From Hymenopellis radicata (lineage: Eukaryota > Basidiomycota > Agaricomycetes > Agaricales > Physalacriaceae): 64,000 bases of DNA. Location: positions 1-64,000 of the forward strand of contig JADNRX010000225.1 in the NCBI GenBank assembly GCA_015501595.1. The letters run 5' to 3'. Position 1 is the first letter of the stretch. Every line of letters begins with the position of its first letter. The position numbers and the translations under genes were made by a program. Of the stretch, positions 22,001 through 33,406 are shown in pieces. A model generated the notes under the pieces. The model was not told the DNA's origin, searched no databases, and worked only from the letters and a program-made list of their open reading frames with translations.

Positions 22001-24671
22001 ATCCTGCCTGCTCTTCGACATAGCAATAGAACCCTTAGCGGAAATGCTGCGAACGTCAGAGCTGAAAGGACTGTCAGTTCCCAATTCACAGGAGCGCCTG
22101 ATAGCAAACCTGTTTGCAGATGACACAACAACCTTCCTTCACGAAGATGACAGCTTCGACGACCTCATGGAGATCCTAGACCAATGGTGCCTAGCAAGCG
22201 GTGCACGGTTTAACGTTACGAAAACACAGATCATTCCGATAGGAAAGGAAGAATTCCGCCTGAATTTGGTCAACACTCGAAAAACAAAGGAGGAATTTAA
22301 TGAAATCCCAACAAACATCCACATCGTCAAAGATAAGGAAGCTATCAGAATCCTGGGGGCATGGTTTGGAAACAACATTCCTGAAGACACGGCGTGGGCG
22401 CCTGTACTGGAAAAGGTGGATAAGAGCCTGGAACATTGGGAGATGTCTCACCCATCAGTCCCGGGTCGAAGATTAATAATTCAGGCGGTAATCGGAGGGC
22501 TAACCCAATACCTAACCATGGTGCAAGGAATGCCAGATGAGGTCGTAAAGAAGCTGGAAAAACGTGAGCGAAAGTTCATCTGGGAAGGAAAAACGACCAA
22601 CCTAGTATCAATGGAATACCTGAAAGCGCCGAAATCCCGAGGCGGTCTTGAAATGCTTGATATTAAAGCAAGGAACAAGGCAATAGACGCGATGTGGGTG
22701 AAGTCGCTGCTATCCGAGGAACGCCCGACATGGGTGTACTTCGCGAACGATATTCTCGCGCGCGCAACACTCAGCGCTGAAAGGAACGTCCCTCTGGAAG
22801 TAAAGCTAAACATTTTCCTCCAGTCGTTTAATACGAAAATACAGGACCTGCCGACAGACCTGGTAAAGATCCTTGAGGTCGCAAAGGAAACGGGGGTCAG
22901 GCCAGAGGGTCTGGCATTCTCCAGGGAAGCAATCCGGCAGCGCCCCATATGGTACCACGGCGAGGCAGACCCAAGAATTCGACTCCTAAACCACTCAGCG
23001 GCGAGCCGATGCCTACGAGAGAACCACGGTATGCTCCTAGTCGGACAGGCTGAGGAGATCGCTTCATTCCTTGACGATCCGAACCATAAACAGAACCACA
23101 GCTCATCATGCTCGTGCCACGTCTGCACGGCAATGAGAGAGAACCTCGGATGCAGCAAACCAAACAACTGCATGGTTAGAGCGAAAGAACTGCTAGACAC
23201 ACTCCCGCCCAAGTGGGACCCAAGATTCTTACTGCCTGAGGACTACGAAGAGGCCCCGGACGCGATCCAGAAGGGGTTCGAGTTCGATAGACGTATAACG
23301 TTGGATGGGCCAGCGACAGATATCTTCCGCATTTTCACACAAGGGAAGGTTTGTAATACACTTCCGGACATGAGATTAAGCCGAAATGCAAGAAATCTAG
23401 AAATAACAGGAGCCACTGACGGGTCGTGTTACGAAAACGGATCAGCAGATGCACAGGCAGGAGCAGGAGTGTACGCCACCGGCGATACGAACCTCGCGGT
23501 CTCGATAAAGGTCCCTGAACACCTAACACAATCCAATCAGGTGGGGGAAGCTCTGGCAATGAAGGAGCTGGCGGAGCAAGTTAATAGAAGTGCAAGGCTT
23601 CACAACGACACGGACTCACAATATGTCCTCAAACACCTATCAACGTCCAGACAGAAAATGGAGGACCGTGGATACATAGGTGTGCCGAACGGAACGATCC
23701 TCAAGACCATGGTGGCAAGAATGCGCCAGAGGAAACAAGTCACGACGCTAAATTGGGTTAAGGGACACAACGGCCATGAAGGAAACGAAATGGCTGACCT
23801 CTTAGCCGAATCGGGAGCACTCCAAGAGGAGGAAACTGAAATAAACATGAACATCCCACCGACCCTTCGAGTAACAGGCGCGCGTCTATCTACTCTGTCC
23901 CAGAAATTAGCGTATCAGGCGTTCCGTGAAAAGGCAAACGATAACCTGCCACGACGAGCACGGACGGAAACCAACATGGCAAACACACAAACTGAAGCAA
24001 AAGCAGCATTTGGACAAGCCCCACCGAGAGAGTCAATCTGGAAATCATTCGGGCACAAAGACATCGACAGATCCACAAGATACTTCTTATGGATGGCCAT
24101 GCATGATGCCTATCGAGTGGGCTCACAATGGCTCCATTTCAGACAAGAATATCATGAGAGGGCATTCTGTAAACACTGCCCAGGCGAAGTCGAGTCCTTA
24201 GACCACATCCTAACAAAGTGCAAATCACCGGGTCAGGCAGAAGTCTGGGAGCTAGCAAAACACGTACTAGAAGACAGGATGATTCCATGGCGAGAACCCT
24301 CGATAGCTGCCATACTAAGTAGCCCGATGCCAGTCTTTAAGGACTGGGATGACAAAAGGGAGACAGGAAAGGAAAGGCTGTACCGGATTATTATGACCTC
24401 CTCAGCACAAGTGATATGGAACTCACGTTGCGAACGAATCATCGAATATGGTAACGCGGAATTCACAGCGAACCAGATCAAAAATCGATGGAAGAAAAAG
24501 ATTAACAGACGACTCGAGCTAGACTGCTTGATGACTCGAAAGCGATTCGGCAAGAAAGCTATCCCCAAGAAGCACGTCATAAATACGTGGAAGGGATCTC
24601 TGAAGGACGAATACGACCTCCCCGAAGACTGGACGGAGGTAAGCGGGGTTTTAGTGGGTACGGCGACATGA
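19041..24671 (+). CDS. LINE-B ORF2: endonuclease, reverse transcriptase, RNase H
   Basis: An uninterrupted frame of nearly 1,880 codons. The N-terminus is polar and Arg/Ser/Asp-rich. EEP endonuclease motifs from about 19790: SCLNIRGF, VVSEAH, GIYAPNV, GGDTNF, RLDRIYVT and GLDHDMVSV. Reverse transcriptase follows: YRPITLLNCDYKLF, NQAGFIPGR, VVALDQEKAYD (first catalytic Asp), GVRQGDPLSCLLF and LFADDTTTFL (catalytic Asp pair, about 22110). RNase H: GATDGSCYENGS, GEALAM, HNDTDSQYV and GHEGNEMADLL, with the D-E-D-D set present. The end has a zinc finger, CKHCPGEVESLDHILTKC. No ATG occurs in the first roughly 100 codons of the open frame; see the finding on a possible 34-nt intron at 19071-19104. 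All catalytic residues I can check are intact. Confidence 0.9.
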
Positions 24672-24911
24672 TGATGGAGCAAAGCGCGAGGTAAGTATGG
24701 GGACGGCGCGGAACGAGGATTTTCCCATCACATGATTGGTCTCAAGTCCCACACGAACAAGTGCGCAAAGCATTTCCTCGCGGTGATTTTGGCAATGGTT
24801 ATATATTTCTGTTACACTACTAACAACGCTTGGTTCGAAACCCAAGCAACCCAAAGACTGCACGTTGGAAGGGACTGTGTCCCCGGACCGCCTCTGCATA
24901 TTAGTCTCCAC

Positions 24912-24941
<30 letters not shown>

Positions 24942-24951
<10 letters not shown>

Positions 24952-26204
24952 TTTAGAGGAAGGTTTCTGTCAGGACTGGGAGGAGGCGTACATTTTCCCG
25001 AGGAACATTGTTCTATTTCATATGAGCAAACAGCGAGTGAGATAAGGATTATTTCACGCACGGGCAGATATAATATACTTGATTTGGAAGCCCAGCGAAC
25101 AATATCAACGAGATGACAGCGATTGTTGCGGAAAGCACATTTGTTTCGATGGTCAGCCGTACGATCCGGGCTACGATGTCCATTTGTTGCGATGGCCGAC
25201 GTCCTCGTCTATGTAAAAGCTGTCGACAGGCGTTATTGATACAAGGCACCATTCAAGAGGAAGACGCACGAAGAACGACATGGCGCTGGCGATGACCACA
25301 TCAGTCACCGCATCCCCAGCAAGCCAAAGCTACGTATATCCAGCAGTCAATCAAGGGATCCATGCGAGCAGAAGGAAAGGCACGCACATACACGAGAATC
25401 GTCTGCCCATGCGAGTGTCCTTGCGAAATGTCGTTGACGAATATTTCCGCCTACGTCCATCAGCATCTCCTAGTCGCGCTCGAAAGCAACGCATACCCTT
25501 ATGCCGCCGGCGACACCTCCAGCCACCTGAATCAACGCAGTCTATATAATTATACGCATCAGCACGAGGAAGATGGCATGACCGGGTACAATCACGCACC
25601 AAAGCTATCAACACACATAACCACCACGCCGAACGCCGGATGACCAGAATCCGGTAGCAGAAGAACATTTGCACGACGAACGCGATAATGCTGCCCATGA
25701 CGGGCGTGTAGACTGGGCTGATGCCGGGATTCCCGATGATGGCCATGTCGCCGAAGCCGCGCGCGAAGCCATTAAAGACGTCCACGCCGTTCATGATCGT
25801 CTGTGCGGTTTCGAAGGCCAGTACAAAGTACACTGGGGCGCGTCAGGAAGGAGAGCAGGGGGTAGGGGTGGAGACGCACCTAGACATTTAATCTTGATAT
25901 TGTCTTTGGGGAAGGACAGGTGGTAGATGTCTTTTAATTGCTATGAGCGCGCATCAAGGATAAGAGGAGGGTGGACGCACAAACTTGCACCGCTACGATC
26001 CCATACAGCGCCCAATTGAAAAGCGTTCCAAGGAGCTTGAGAAGCACCGTTCGTTACCAGCGCGATCACCAGAATATGTTCCGACTCACCTGGGGTCCGA
26101 TACTAGTAGCTGGTATCAGCAAACAACTGGGAAAAAAAACCTGTAGATGGGACGTACAAGTTCTCGATGTTGTCTGGGATGGGTATCTGCACAGGCGACG
26201 ACAT
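24942..26204 (-). pseudogene. 5' part of split DUF6534-type seven-helix membrane protein gene
   Basis: Start at 26204 (MSSPVQIPIPDN). Exons follow leftward with the family's transmembrane segments: LLGTLFNWALYGIVAVQ, LSFPKDNIKIK, YFVLAFETAQTIMNG, VYTPVMGSIIAFVVQMFFCYRI and IETNVLSATIAVISLILFAGLP. The last exon before the break reads CSSGKCTPPPSPDRNLPLNSSF, directly in frame with the 3' part at 16711. The order and the FFCYRI motif are typical of the basidiomycete DUF6534 family, plasma-membrane-type proteins of unknown function. The 8.2-kb LINE-B lies inside the coding sequence, so the gene is presumably null unless the element is read through. Confidence 0.8.
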
Positions 26205-27120
26205 GGTTGACCAGAGAGCGGGTAAACAGGGCAGGCGGAAGAAGACCGCTCTCAGGGTCATCAACGTGGCTAGGCATCTCGTTATACCATGTGGTCTTGA
26301 TGAGTCTGCAGGCACTCAGCCGCACTGGAGGAGAACGTGCCTCCGAGTCCAATTCAGTAGTGGATCATGGACTGGCGTAGATTTCGCGCGTAACGTTTAC
26401 TCGGAGACAGGGCTGGTCGTACGATCTTATCAAGCTTTCGAGGATGCCAACCCAGGGGAAGACTCAAGGCTGTCATTCCAGGAAACCCTAATTCAGGGCA
26501 TCCATGGTGGCGGGGTCGTTGACGATTCAGGCGTAAGTCACGTACTGTGCGTAGCACCAAGGGAGATCTGGAGAGATGATCATCGCGCAAGGCAGACTGC
26601 GGATTTATCGCTCCGCTTCATTTTGATACGCTGGTCTCCGATCAACGAGAATAGACTTCCTTTGTTCTTGCCTTGACCTGCTAGTTGATAGTCTTTACTC
26701 GGACCTTGCCAGTACATGAGACCCGCCACGATGTGTCGTTCCGACGTTAGCTACCACCAAGGACGTATACCGCGCGCCGGACCACTACCATTGCAGTCCA
26801 TGAGAGAAATGCGGCCCAGTTGTGGCGAGCTTTGGCCCGAGAGGACAAGTTCATCAGAAACAGCAGTGAATATCTCCCTCGATAGCACCCATAGCATCTC
26901 TGTTAACTGTGCACCGTGTATTAGGAAGGTACACGTGTTAGCAGTCTTGACCCCGAGGTCCAACTTCACATAATGAGGCAAAAAAACTCGCCAACAAGCT
27001 ATCAGCGAATACTGCCAGTCAGCAATAGGTCCGCTGCATTTTACCCATAGAAAGCCGGGCACATACTTAGGGCAGAAAAGGGAGAGACAGAAAACGGAAG
27101 CGCAGTTTGCAGAAAGGTAA
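26205..27120. other. No gene recognised
   Basis: Frames up to about 100 codons exist on both strands, but none shows a family motif, repeat unit or convincing intron structure. Confidence 0.4.
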
Positions 27121-29064
27121 GTGTCCGAATCGTTCCACTAGACTAAGGGGACACGTCTCGGACGACTCCGCGGCGGTATTCGACCAGTGGTCGAAGTGCT
27201 CAACAGACTCGGAGATCCGCCTACTATAGGTATGACCACGACCCCTCTGTAGTGCCGGTGTGCTAGGCCAACGAAAGAGCCGCATTTCAGCGCGGCGGAC
27301 ATACTACACGGGAAGAAGTTCCACAGGATAACCTCGACCATGCAATCTCAGGTAAGTACTTCCCTTTGATCATCTCGAGTGTACAGTGACTCGAGCTCCA
27401 TGAGCAAAAATCTACACCATATGAATCCAATGTACATCGGACGTAGTCACCGATCTGCGACGTGTCCGCTCCCACTGTGACATGCCACGTTCGATATCTA
27501 CGTGGAATTCACGAAGAGAGAAAGCAAAACATGTACTTATCCCATTCATGTGCACAAGACGTCCGAGCGTGAGGCAAGACACCAAGCTCTCATCAAAGGT
27601 GCAAACGAGACCCAGAAGAAAAACCATACCGTACCTCTCAGAATGTATTGAAGTCCCCGATATAACCGGTAAGCTACACGGAGACATGGAAGTGGCATCT
27701 TCATCATCTAACTACGGGAACACATAGAGCGCCGTCTGCGGTAGCTTTCGAGCTTCATGACATGGACAGATGACGCCAGTGGTCAAAGAGAGGGAATAAA
27801 CCACCAGACCAACCATGGGATTCAACCGCGAGATGAGAGCACGGGGCGGTGTTGAGGCCAATCTCTCTCCAAACTCATGGCATGCAAAAGGTACCGAAAT
27901 TCCGGTCTACCAACTCACTGGTGATCATTGCATCTCTGCTACCTGCGCCGAGATACAAAGACATTCCCCGTGTCTTGAGAACATGTCGACCAGAGCCAAA
28001 GTCTTTGCATCTGACTAAGGACTATCGGCTATTCTTGCGGAACGCCAAGTCCAACTCTATCCAGGTAGAATTCGCGAAGAGAGAGAGAAAAAGGAGCATT
28101 CCTACCGTTGCAGGCTTTGAAGGAGTCCCAGTCATCTCACTAGACTACGGGGACACATGAACCGGACACCCAATCGTGAGCAAGATGCCAGGTTCTATAT
28201 TCCCATTCGCCTCCAAAAAACGAACTCCTAAGAGACCAGTCTAAGAAAAACAGTCCTCGGTGAGAGATGCACAAAAAACATCGTATATCAACCATGCGAC
28301 GTCTCGAGATAACCGGTAAGCTATACGAAGACAGCGAGTTGTGAAGTGAAGTGGTATCGTCTACGTCTAATTAGCGGCAGTACAGGAAGATGTGCACGCC
28401 CGTGCGGCTGTTGAGAGCGAAAGAAAAATGTTTACATCTCGCCATGCAGGAACTAGAAGTCCTAGTCATCTCACTAGACTACGGGGACTTGGCATGTGTA
28501 TCGGACTTTCTTCAGTGTTGGAAGTAAGACGCCAGCGTCCAGGAAACTTTGGACCTAGTCAAATATCCCCGCTCAGAAACCGAGACAAAAAACTCACCTT
28601 GAACTCCCGAGACACCAGGCTAGCAAAGAAACCAAGGAGATGCACAAAAGAATCACCTTATCCAAGGACCAAGGTCTCGAGATAACCAGTAAGCTACACG
28701 GAGACATCACAGAGTGTTGCTACTTTCAGCAGTAGGTACCGGAAGACGCGCAAGCCCGCGCCATGCCAGTGTGGATTGAAGAAAGCTCGAGCGAAAGAGG
28801 GAAAATGTGGACGAAGCATTCCACAAGGAAGCACCGTAGTAAAGAGCAATGCCCAAAAGGATGTCTTGGACTTTTTGAAGCATCTCGATATAGCCAGTTG
28901 AGCTATCTTGGAGACGTCAGGGATAGAAATGCTTGGAATACAAATACAACGGCCTTGGCCATGATCAAACGGTAAGAGCCTAGCAAGCTGCCAAAGAAAA
29001 AACAATTACTGCGTCCACAGTGAAGAAGACGTCTCGACATAGCCGGTGAACTACGAGAGACGTG
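27121..29064 (-). repeat. H1/H2 hairpin array, block 1
   Basis: Five H1 hairpins start at about 27655, 28300, 28673, 28881 and 29030. Three H2 hairpins start at 27121, 28122 and 28457. H1, read on the minus strand, has an outer stem (such as TGTCTC/GAGACA), then TAGC, a 6-nt loop and GCTA or GTTA. H2 has an outer stem (GTGTCC/GGACAC at 27121, AAGTCC/GGACTT at 28457) around TAGTCTAGTG. The motif TTCGCGAAGAGAGAG lies about 60 bp before the H2 at 28122. A truncated H1-like stretch (GCTACCTGCGCCGAGAT) lies at about 27938. Confidence 0.75.
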
Positions 29065-29154
29065 TTCGGGACTGAAGCCGTGGAGGCCTCGTCCGAAGCG
29101 ACTTCCCCGCAGGTATCAAACTGTTGAGACAATGATTGTTGTACCTTACAATGA

Positions 29155-29350
29155 GAAAAACCGATATTGGATTAATTATTATATTTCTGCTGACAATGCG
29201 CGATAAGTACAAAAGAGGAGCAACAACAATACTACCAGCCTTAATGCCGTACTGTCCATGGCGAGGCGGAGAAGAATTATCCTGACTTCGGAAGTACGGG
29301 ACGCTATTCCTCGTCAGCTACGGGTCCGCCACGTCCTAAAGCGGCATTTC
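29155..29350. repeat. Duplicated non-coding segment, partner of 36270-36400
   Basis: Both places share AATACTACC, GGCCTTAATG or GCCTTAATG, then ATCCTGACTTCGGAAGTACG. A later shared block CGTCCTAAAG and CATTTCGATTCA lies at 29333 and 37031. The copies flank the F-box-like gene and its paralogue, so they belong to one segmental duplication. Confidence 0.6.
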
Positions 29351-29446
29351 GATTCACAATGCACCTTCCAACCCTAGCGCCATCAATATCACTGCTGCTC
29401 GAAGAAACACCTTAACCGTCCATCTGTCCTCACATGCTCATCGCCG

Positions 29447-29960
29447 CTAAAAGGAGGCTCTGGTGGGGATACCCGGTTTGCCGATGGGCCCATGGTCAGG
29501 CAACGTAGCCAGGAATCCAGACGCCTTCCGCTCGCGCCGCGAATTCCTCGGCAAATGTCCACTCGTCGTCCTCAAGGTCGTCCTTGCCCAGCCTGTATCG
29601 CCAATCGTCGGCGACATCATGGTCGTGCGCGTAGCACGCCAAACCCGGAATGGCATCATTACGCTACCTAGCCTCCAGACAAAAGGGCACGAAGCGCGGA
29701 TCTTTGAGCAGCGAGATGAACCGCGCGAAGGGTGCGCGGGAAAGTGGCCGTCAAAGTCCACGTCCAGTCTGGGCGGAGAGGGCGAGGTGGGTGACGCTTG
29801 GTGGCAGGAAACGTGAACGTAAGGCGGCGGCAACGTGGAAGCGGGGACACGAAATGAGGGAAGCTAATGAGCCGCCTCCTGTTAAAGCGTAAGAAGATAA
29901 AAGATGGTTGGTACCGAGAAGACATACTGCTTCCCAAGACGACAGGACGGATAAAGGGCA
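29447..29960 (-). pseudogene. Decayed paralogue of the F-box-like gene at 37522-38588
   Basis: Segments match the 3' half of the gene at 37.5-38.4 kb: DVDFDG-FPAH, a frame-shifted RFISQLKD region, GLACYAHDHNVFDD (in a second frame), EFARERKASGFLATL and GPIGKPGIP. Several deletions, including loss of the stretch between the FPAH and the KD-RFVP regions, put the pieces in different frames. No 5' half is present. Confidence 0.65.
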
Positions 29961-30084
29961 AATAATAAGATGAGGCGCGTCATAGAGTGTTCTAAGAACT
30001 TAAGATACGCGAACAGTGATAGCGTCTATTCACAAGTTAAGCTTAGTGGGCGGCGATGAAGGAAAGCGCTTACTTGCAAGTTTT

Positions 30085-30576
30085 TTCCGAGACCAATACT
30101 ATGCGCAGATCAGGATAAAGATGATTGCACAGGTACTCGTCCCCAAGGATACAATTCATTCCGTTCGTATACATGTTGACGAGGAATGAGAGGCCATGGA
30201 GCTGGATGTTACGGTCAGCGAGAATCTAGACAGTGGAAGGAAACGCACCTGATAATCCTTCATCTCTCCGCCATTGAGGAGACTAGGCTCCTCGACCAGC
30301 TCCTGCAATTCCTGCGGTGCGCCCAAGGCATCCGAATACTACATCGTAGAGGGCAATAAAGGTGCGAGGAGATGCTGATGGTGGTGCAGCCATCGTTTCA
30401 TTGCCGCATCGCGCGCGTCTTTGAGTTCGTAACAGTCTATACAGCGATGAGCAAGCAAACGTAGGGGAGGCAACAAAACTCACAGCCTTCTTTTCGTCCA
30501 TCTTTAGGCGCTTCTCTCCATTGGACGCGGCATTGGACGTCGTGCGCTTGCGTTTCGTTGGCTTGGGCTTTGGCAT
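30085..30576 (-). pseudogene. SNF2-family ATPase, N-terminal remnant
   Basis: An exon starting MPKPKPTKRKR (Lys/Arg-rich, NLS-like) ends LKMDEKKA at an intron. The next reads DCYELKDARDAAMKRWLHHHQ and, after an in-frame stop near 30345, continues to LNGGEMKDYQ. After another intron comes LHGLSFLVNMYTNGMNCILGDE. This is the run-up to the Walker A motif of SNF2/ISWI-like chromatin remodellers (normally GDEMGLGKT). Here the following intron joins to a damaged IGLGKN. Nothing of the helicase lobes follows. It is a dead fragment; the exact subfamily cannot be told. Confidence 0.65.
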
Positions 30577-30779
30577 AGCCGACTTTTTGAGGCACTCGCT
30601 CTTCCGCGCCGGCGTGGGTAGGGAAGCGCCATAAAAGACATTGGGGCAGCGGCGGTGACGAGATCGAGCTCGTCGTGGTCGTCGTCGATGGCGGCAGGGA
30701 TGGGAAAAGAGACGGCGACGCCGGCACTCATACAGTTAGACGATTCCCTTTCCTGGCTCATTTAGGGCAGGTCTTTTCG

Positions 30780-31540
30780 TGATTTTCTCACGCTTCAGGT
30801 GTCAATGCACGCTCGTGAAGCCATACACTCCGCTCTATCGCAGCGTGTTGTCTGAGTTCTCCTCCAGAATCAAAGTACCTATAAGCTATTCGTCTTGGTA
30901 GGAATTTGATATCGTTCCCATTGTCCAGCGGGCTACGTGAGTTTGTCTCTGTTCACTTCCAATTCTTGCTTAACTCTTGTTGTAGGCCATGATAATGCAG
31001 GAGTGTCAGTGCTTTGAGTGTGCGAGTAATTTTAGATACGGTGGCGTGTCGTCGAGCTCGTGTACTCCCTATAACGCTACACCCCCGCAGCATTTCAGCG
31101 TTTGTTCGACACATTGCCGGTGCCGTGCAAATATCTTCGGGGGTGCTGGAGAATTGAATGCGTTGACAGGCAAGCTTTCTTAGCCGCCATTTTTCGTGAC
31201 TGTTATTTATTCATAGCCCCAGGACAAATGTCGCTACGACAATCCAATCTCTACCAGCGGTAGTCGTAGTACACCCTTCATCGGGTGCAGTCGAGACCTT
31301 TCGACGGGTCTTCGCTCTCGTGGGTGATTAACTATACGACCGGCGAGTTCCTGGGTTTCTATCCGAAGAGGTCGAAGCTCCGCTGTTGAGGTATACCATT
31401 CACGAGCTCCTCGGACCGAAAGTGTGTATTCTTCAGAAACAAATAAGCCGTGCATAATGATCATCATAGGCGCTGGCATGGGAAGCCTGATGTCGAATGT
31501 CCCCACTGTGAGAACCCGGATTGCCTGTGACGTGAAGGTC
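30780..31540. other. No gene recognised
   Basis: Mixed-composition spacer. Open frames exist on the minus strand (to about 100 codons at 31234-31542) but carry no motif I recognise. Confidence 0.4.
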
Positions 31541-31619
31541 ACTCTGTCATGCCAATTCTAGGTTGAGCACGAACCACTATCATCGCTAATTCTTTCCCGA
31601 CTAGCCCACAGCCACCACC

Positions 31620-32860
31620 ATGGGCGTCGAGAGTAGAGATTCCTATGAACTCTTCTGGGTCCGTCACCAACCTTACCTTCTCCAAAGGGGGGATCTGCTT
31701 CGACCGCGATACGACCCAAATTGGACGCCGTCTTGGCATTTACCTGACGCGCATTCGCGCGATCCATGGGACTACGAGGATTCATACGTACCAGCGGTAG
31801 TGTCTTCTCTTCTCTCTTTTCTTCAACGTTTACCTACTTTTGTTTCAGAAGCATCCTAAGATCCACTCGTGTCGGCGACGGTTTCCCTGTCGTTTTCTAG
31901 AGGACCTCTTGCAACGGTCCAGAGATTCAAATGATAAAATTTCTCTGTAATAGGTTTGCATCCGACGACAATGGCACAGTTCCCCTCATCGAGGTCATTA
32001 CTGTCCCATCCGAGCTAGGAAACAAGCCTGGCGAGGCTCTTATCGTCATGCCAAAACTTATAGATTTTCATCGCCTTGGATTTCATTGTCGCTCCGAGGT
32101 CGCCCATTTGATGCGGAGCGTTTTAGAGGTTCGTCCTATCCGTGCCTAATGCGTCACGCCTCATGTTGTCTTACAGGCGGCCGCGTTTATGCATACTAGC
32201 GTCAATATCACTCATGGGTTCGTCTCAAAATATGACCTTTAGTGTCTGTCATACCCACACTCATGCTTGCAGCGACCTGGTCATGATGGATCCCACTGAT
32301 GTCTGTCCTGGCGGTTACCATTTTGCATCCCTCCGCGGTTCTGATGCTTTTCAACCACTCGTCATCTTCCAAGATGTGAAGTACCGCATTCGGAGTACTA
32401 CCTTATTGACTTCGAAGGTTCCCTTTGGTTTCCCGGCCGGTCGTGCCAGCGCGACGATAGAAACCAACGTCCAGTCACAGTGGAAGTGTGCCGCCGAGAT
32501 CAATCAAACATCGGAGGTACAGGAAATGATCAACCCGTTCCCACTCGAATCTTGGGAAAACATTTCATGACGTGTGCTGCGTAAGTCATCTGCACACCTG
32601 TAATCTCCCTTATTTCTGACGACAGCAGTATATCGGTTTAGACGACTTTCAGTCGCTCCTCGAGAGAATGACTGCCGAAGATGTCTCCATGCGCCCATCA
32701 GCAGAGGAAGCATTGGACGAGATGAGAGCGTCGGAAGCAGCCATGGGCTCCGAACCCTCGAAAGAACTATTGGAGTGGACCTTTCATATACCCTTACATC
32801 TGGTACCGAAATCGCAAATTACTTTCGTGTTTGCATATATGCGAAATTCGACGTGGTGAT
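31620..32860 (+). pseudogene. Degenerate basidiomycete protein-kinase-like gene
   Basis: The N-terminal exon reads RHQPYLLQRGDLLRPRYDP and WTPSWHLPD, a conserved opening of a large basidiomycete kinase-like family. Later pieces are IVMPKLIDFHRLGF, AAAFMHTSVNITHGDL (catalytic-loop position, formed by splicing out about 32218-32274), MMDPTDVCPGGYHF, and RMTAEDVSMRPSAEEALDEM at the C-terminal lobe. The catalytic loop lacks the usual Asn, no clear DFG remains, and the frame breaks near 32570. It could be a pseudokinase, but the shifts favour a pseudogene. Confidence 0.55.
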
Positions 32861-33406
32861 CTCCTTTACAGTTCAACATACTTGGCGCTTGTCATATCTG
32901 AAAACGGGGAAGCTGCAGGGAACGATTAGCATGTACCCTTATTCCAGGAATGAATCATCGTCGACTCATTATGGAGTCGCCCAGGAAAAAGCGTGTGGGG
33001 GGGGAGGGAAGCGCCGTAGATCGGAGTTGAACCACGACACTGGCCAATACCTACAGCTCTAGCTCTAGAGGATGACGTCCCGTGCAGAATTTCACTTTCC
33101 AGGTCGTGCTTTCTGGTGCAAGCGTTCAAACTCGGCGGCTAATGTGTCCTGTACCAATCCTCCGGAGGAAACACAAGGAACATTGTGAATGATGCGAATT
33201 CAGAGACGCATTGTTGACACGAGGCGCATGTTCACTGCTGTAGAACAGTATCGTAAAGGCAGCTCCTGTAGACTCAGACTGGTGTATTCGCCGTGACTTT
33301 ATTCCTCAACCGTCATGATAGTCAAATCTGGAGCATTCAAAGATGGTATAATGTGCAATTGGTTTATCGTCTTTTGCTTAGTACTACGCTCGGAGCACAA
33401 TACAGA

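Larger units (their letters stand above)
16712..24941 (+). mobile_element. LINE-B: full-length non-LTR retrotransposon with RNase H (Tad-like)
   Basis: This 8.23-kb insertion is flanked by a perfect 18-bp duplication of target DNA and ends in 33 consecutive A residues (24913-24945, shared with the target). Order: leader 16712-17210, an ORF1 (gag-like) with zinc knuckle, then a long ORF2 with endonuclease, reverse transcriptase, RNase H and a C-terminal zinc finger. The domain order matches fungal Tad-group LINEs. The perfect target duplication and long A tail point to a recent event. Confidence 0.9.

Noticed and set aside
26751..27062. A 103-codon minus-strand frame
   Set aside because: No motif, no intron structure and no link to neighbours; indistinguishable from chance.
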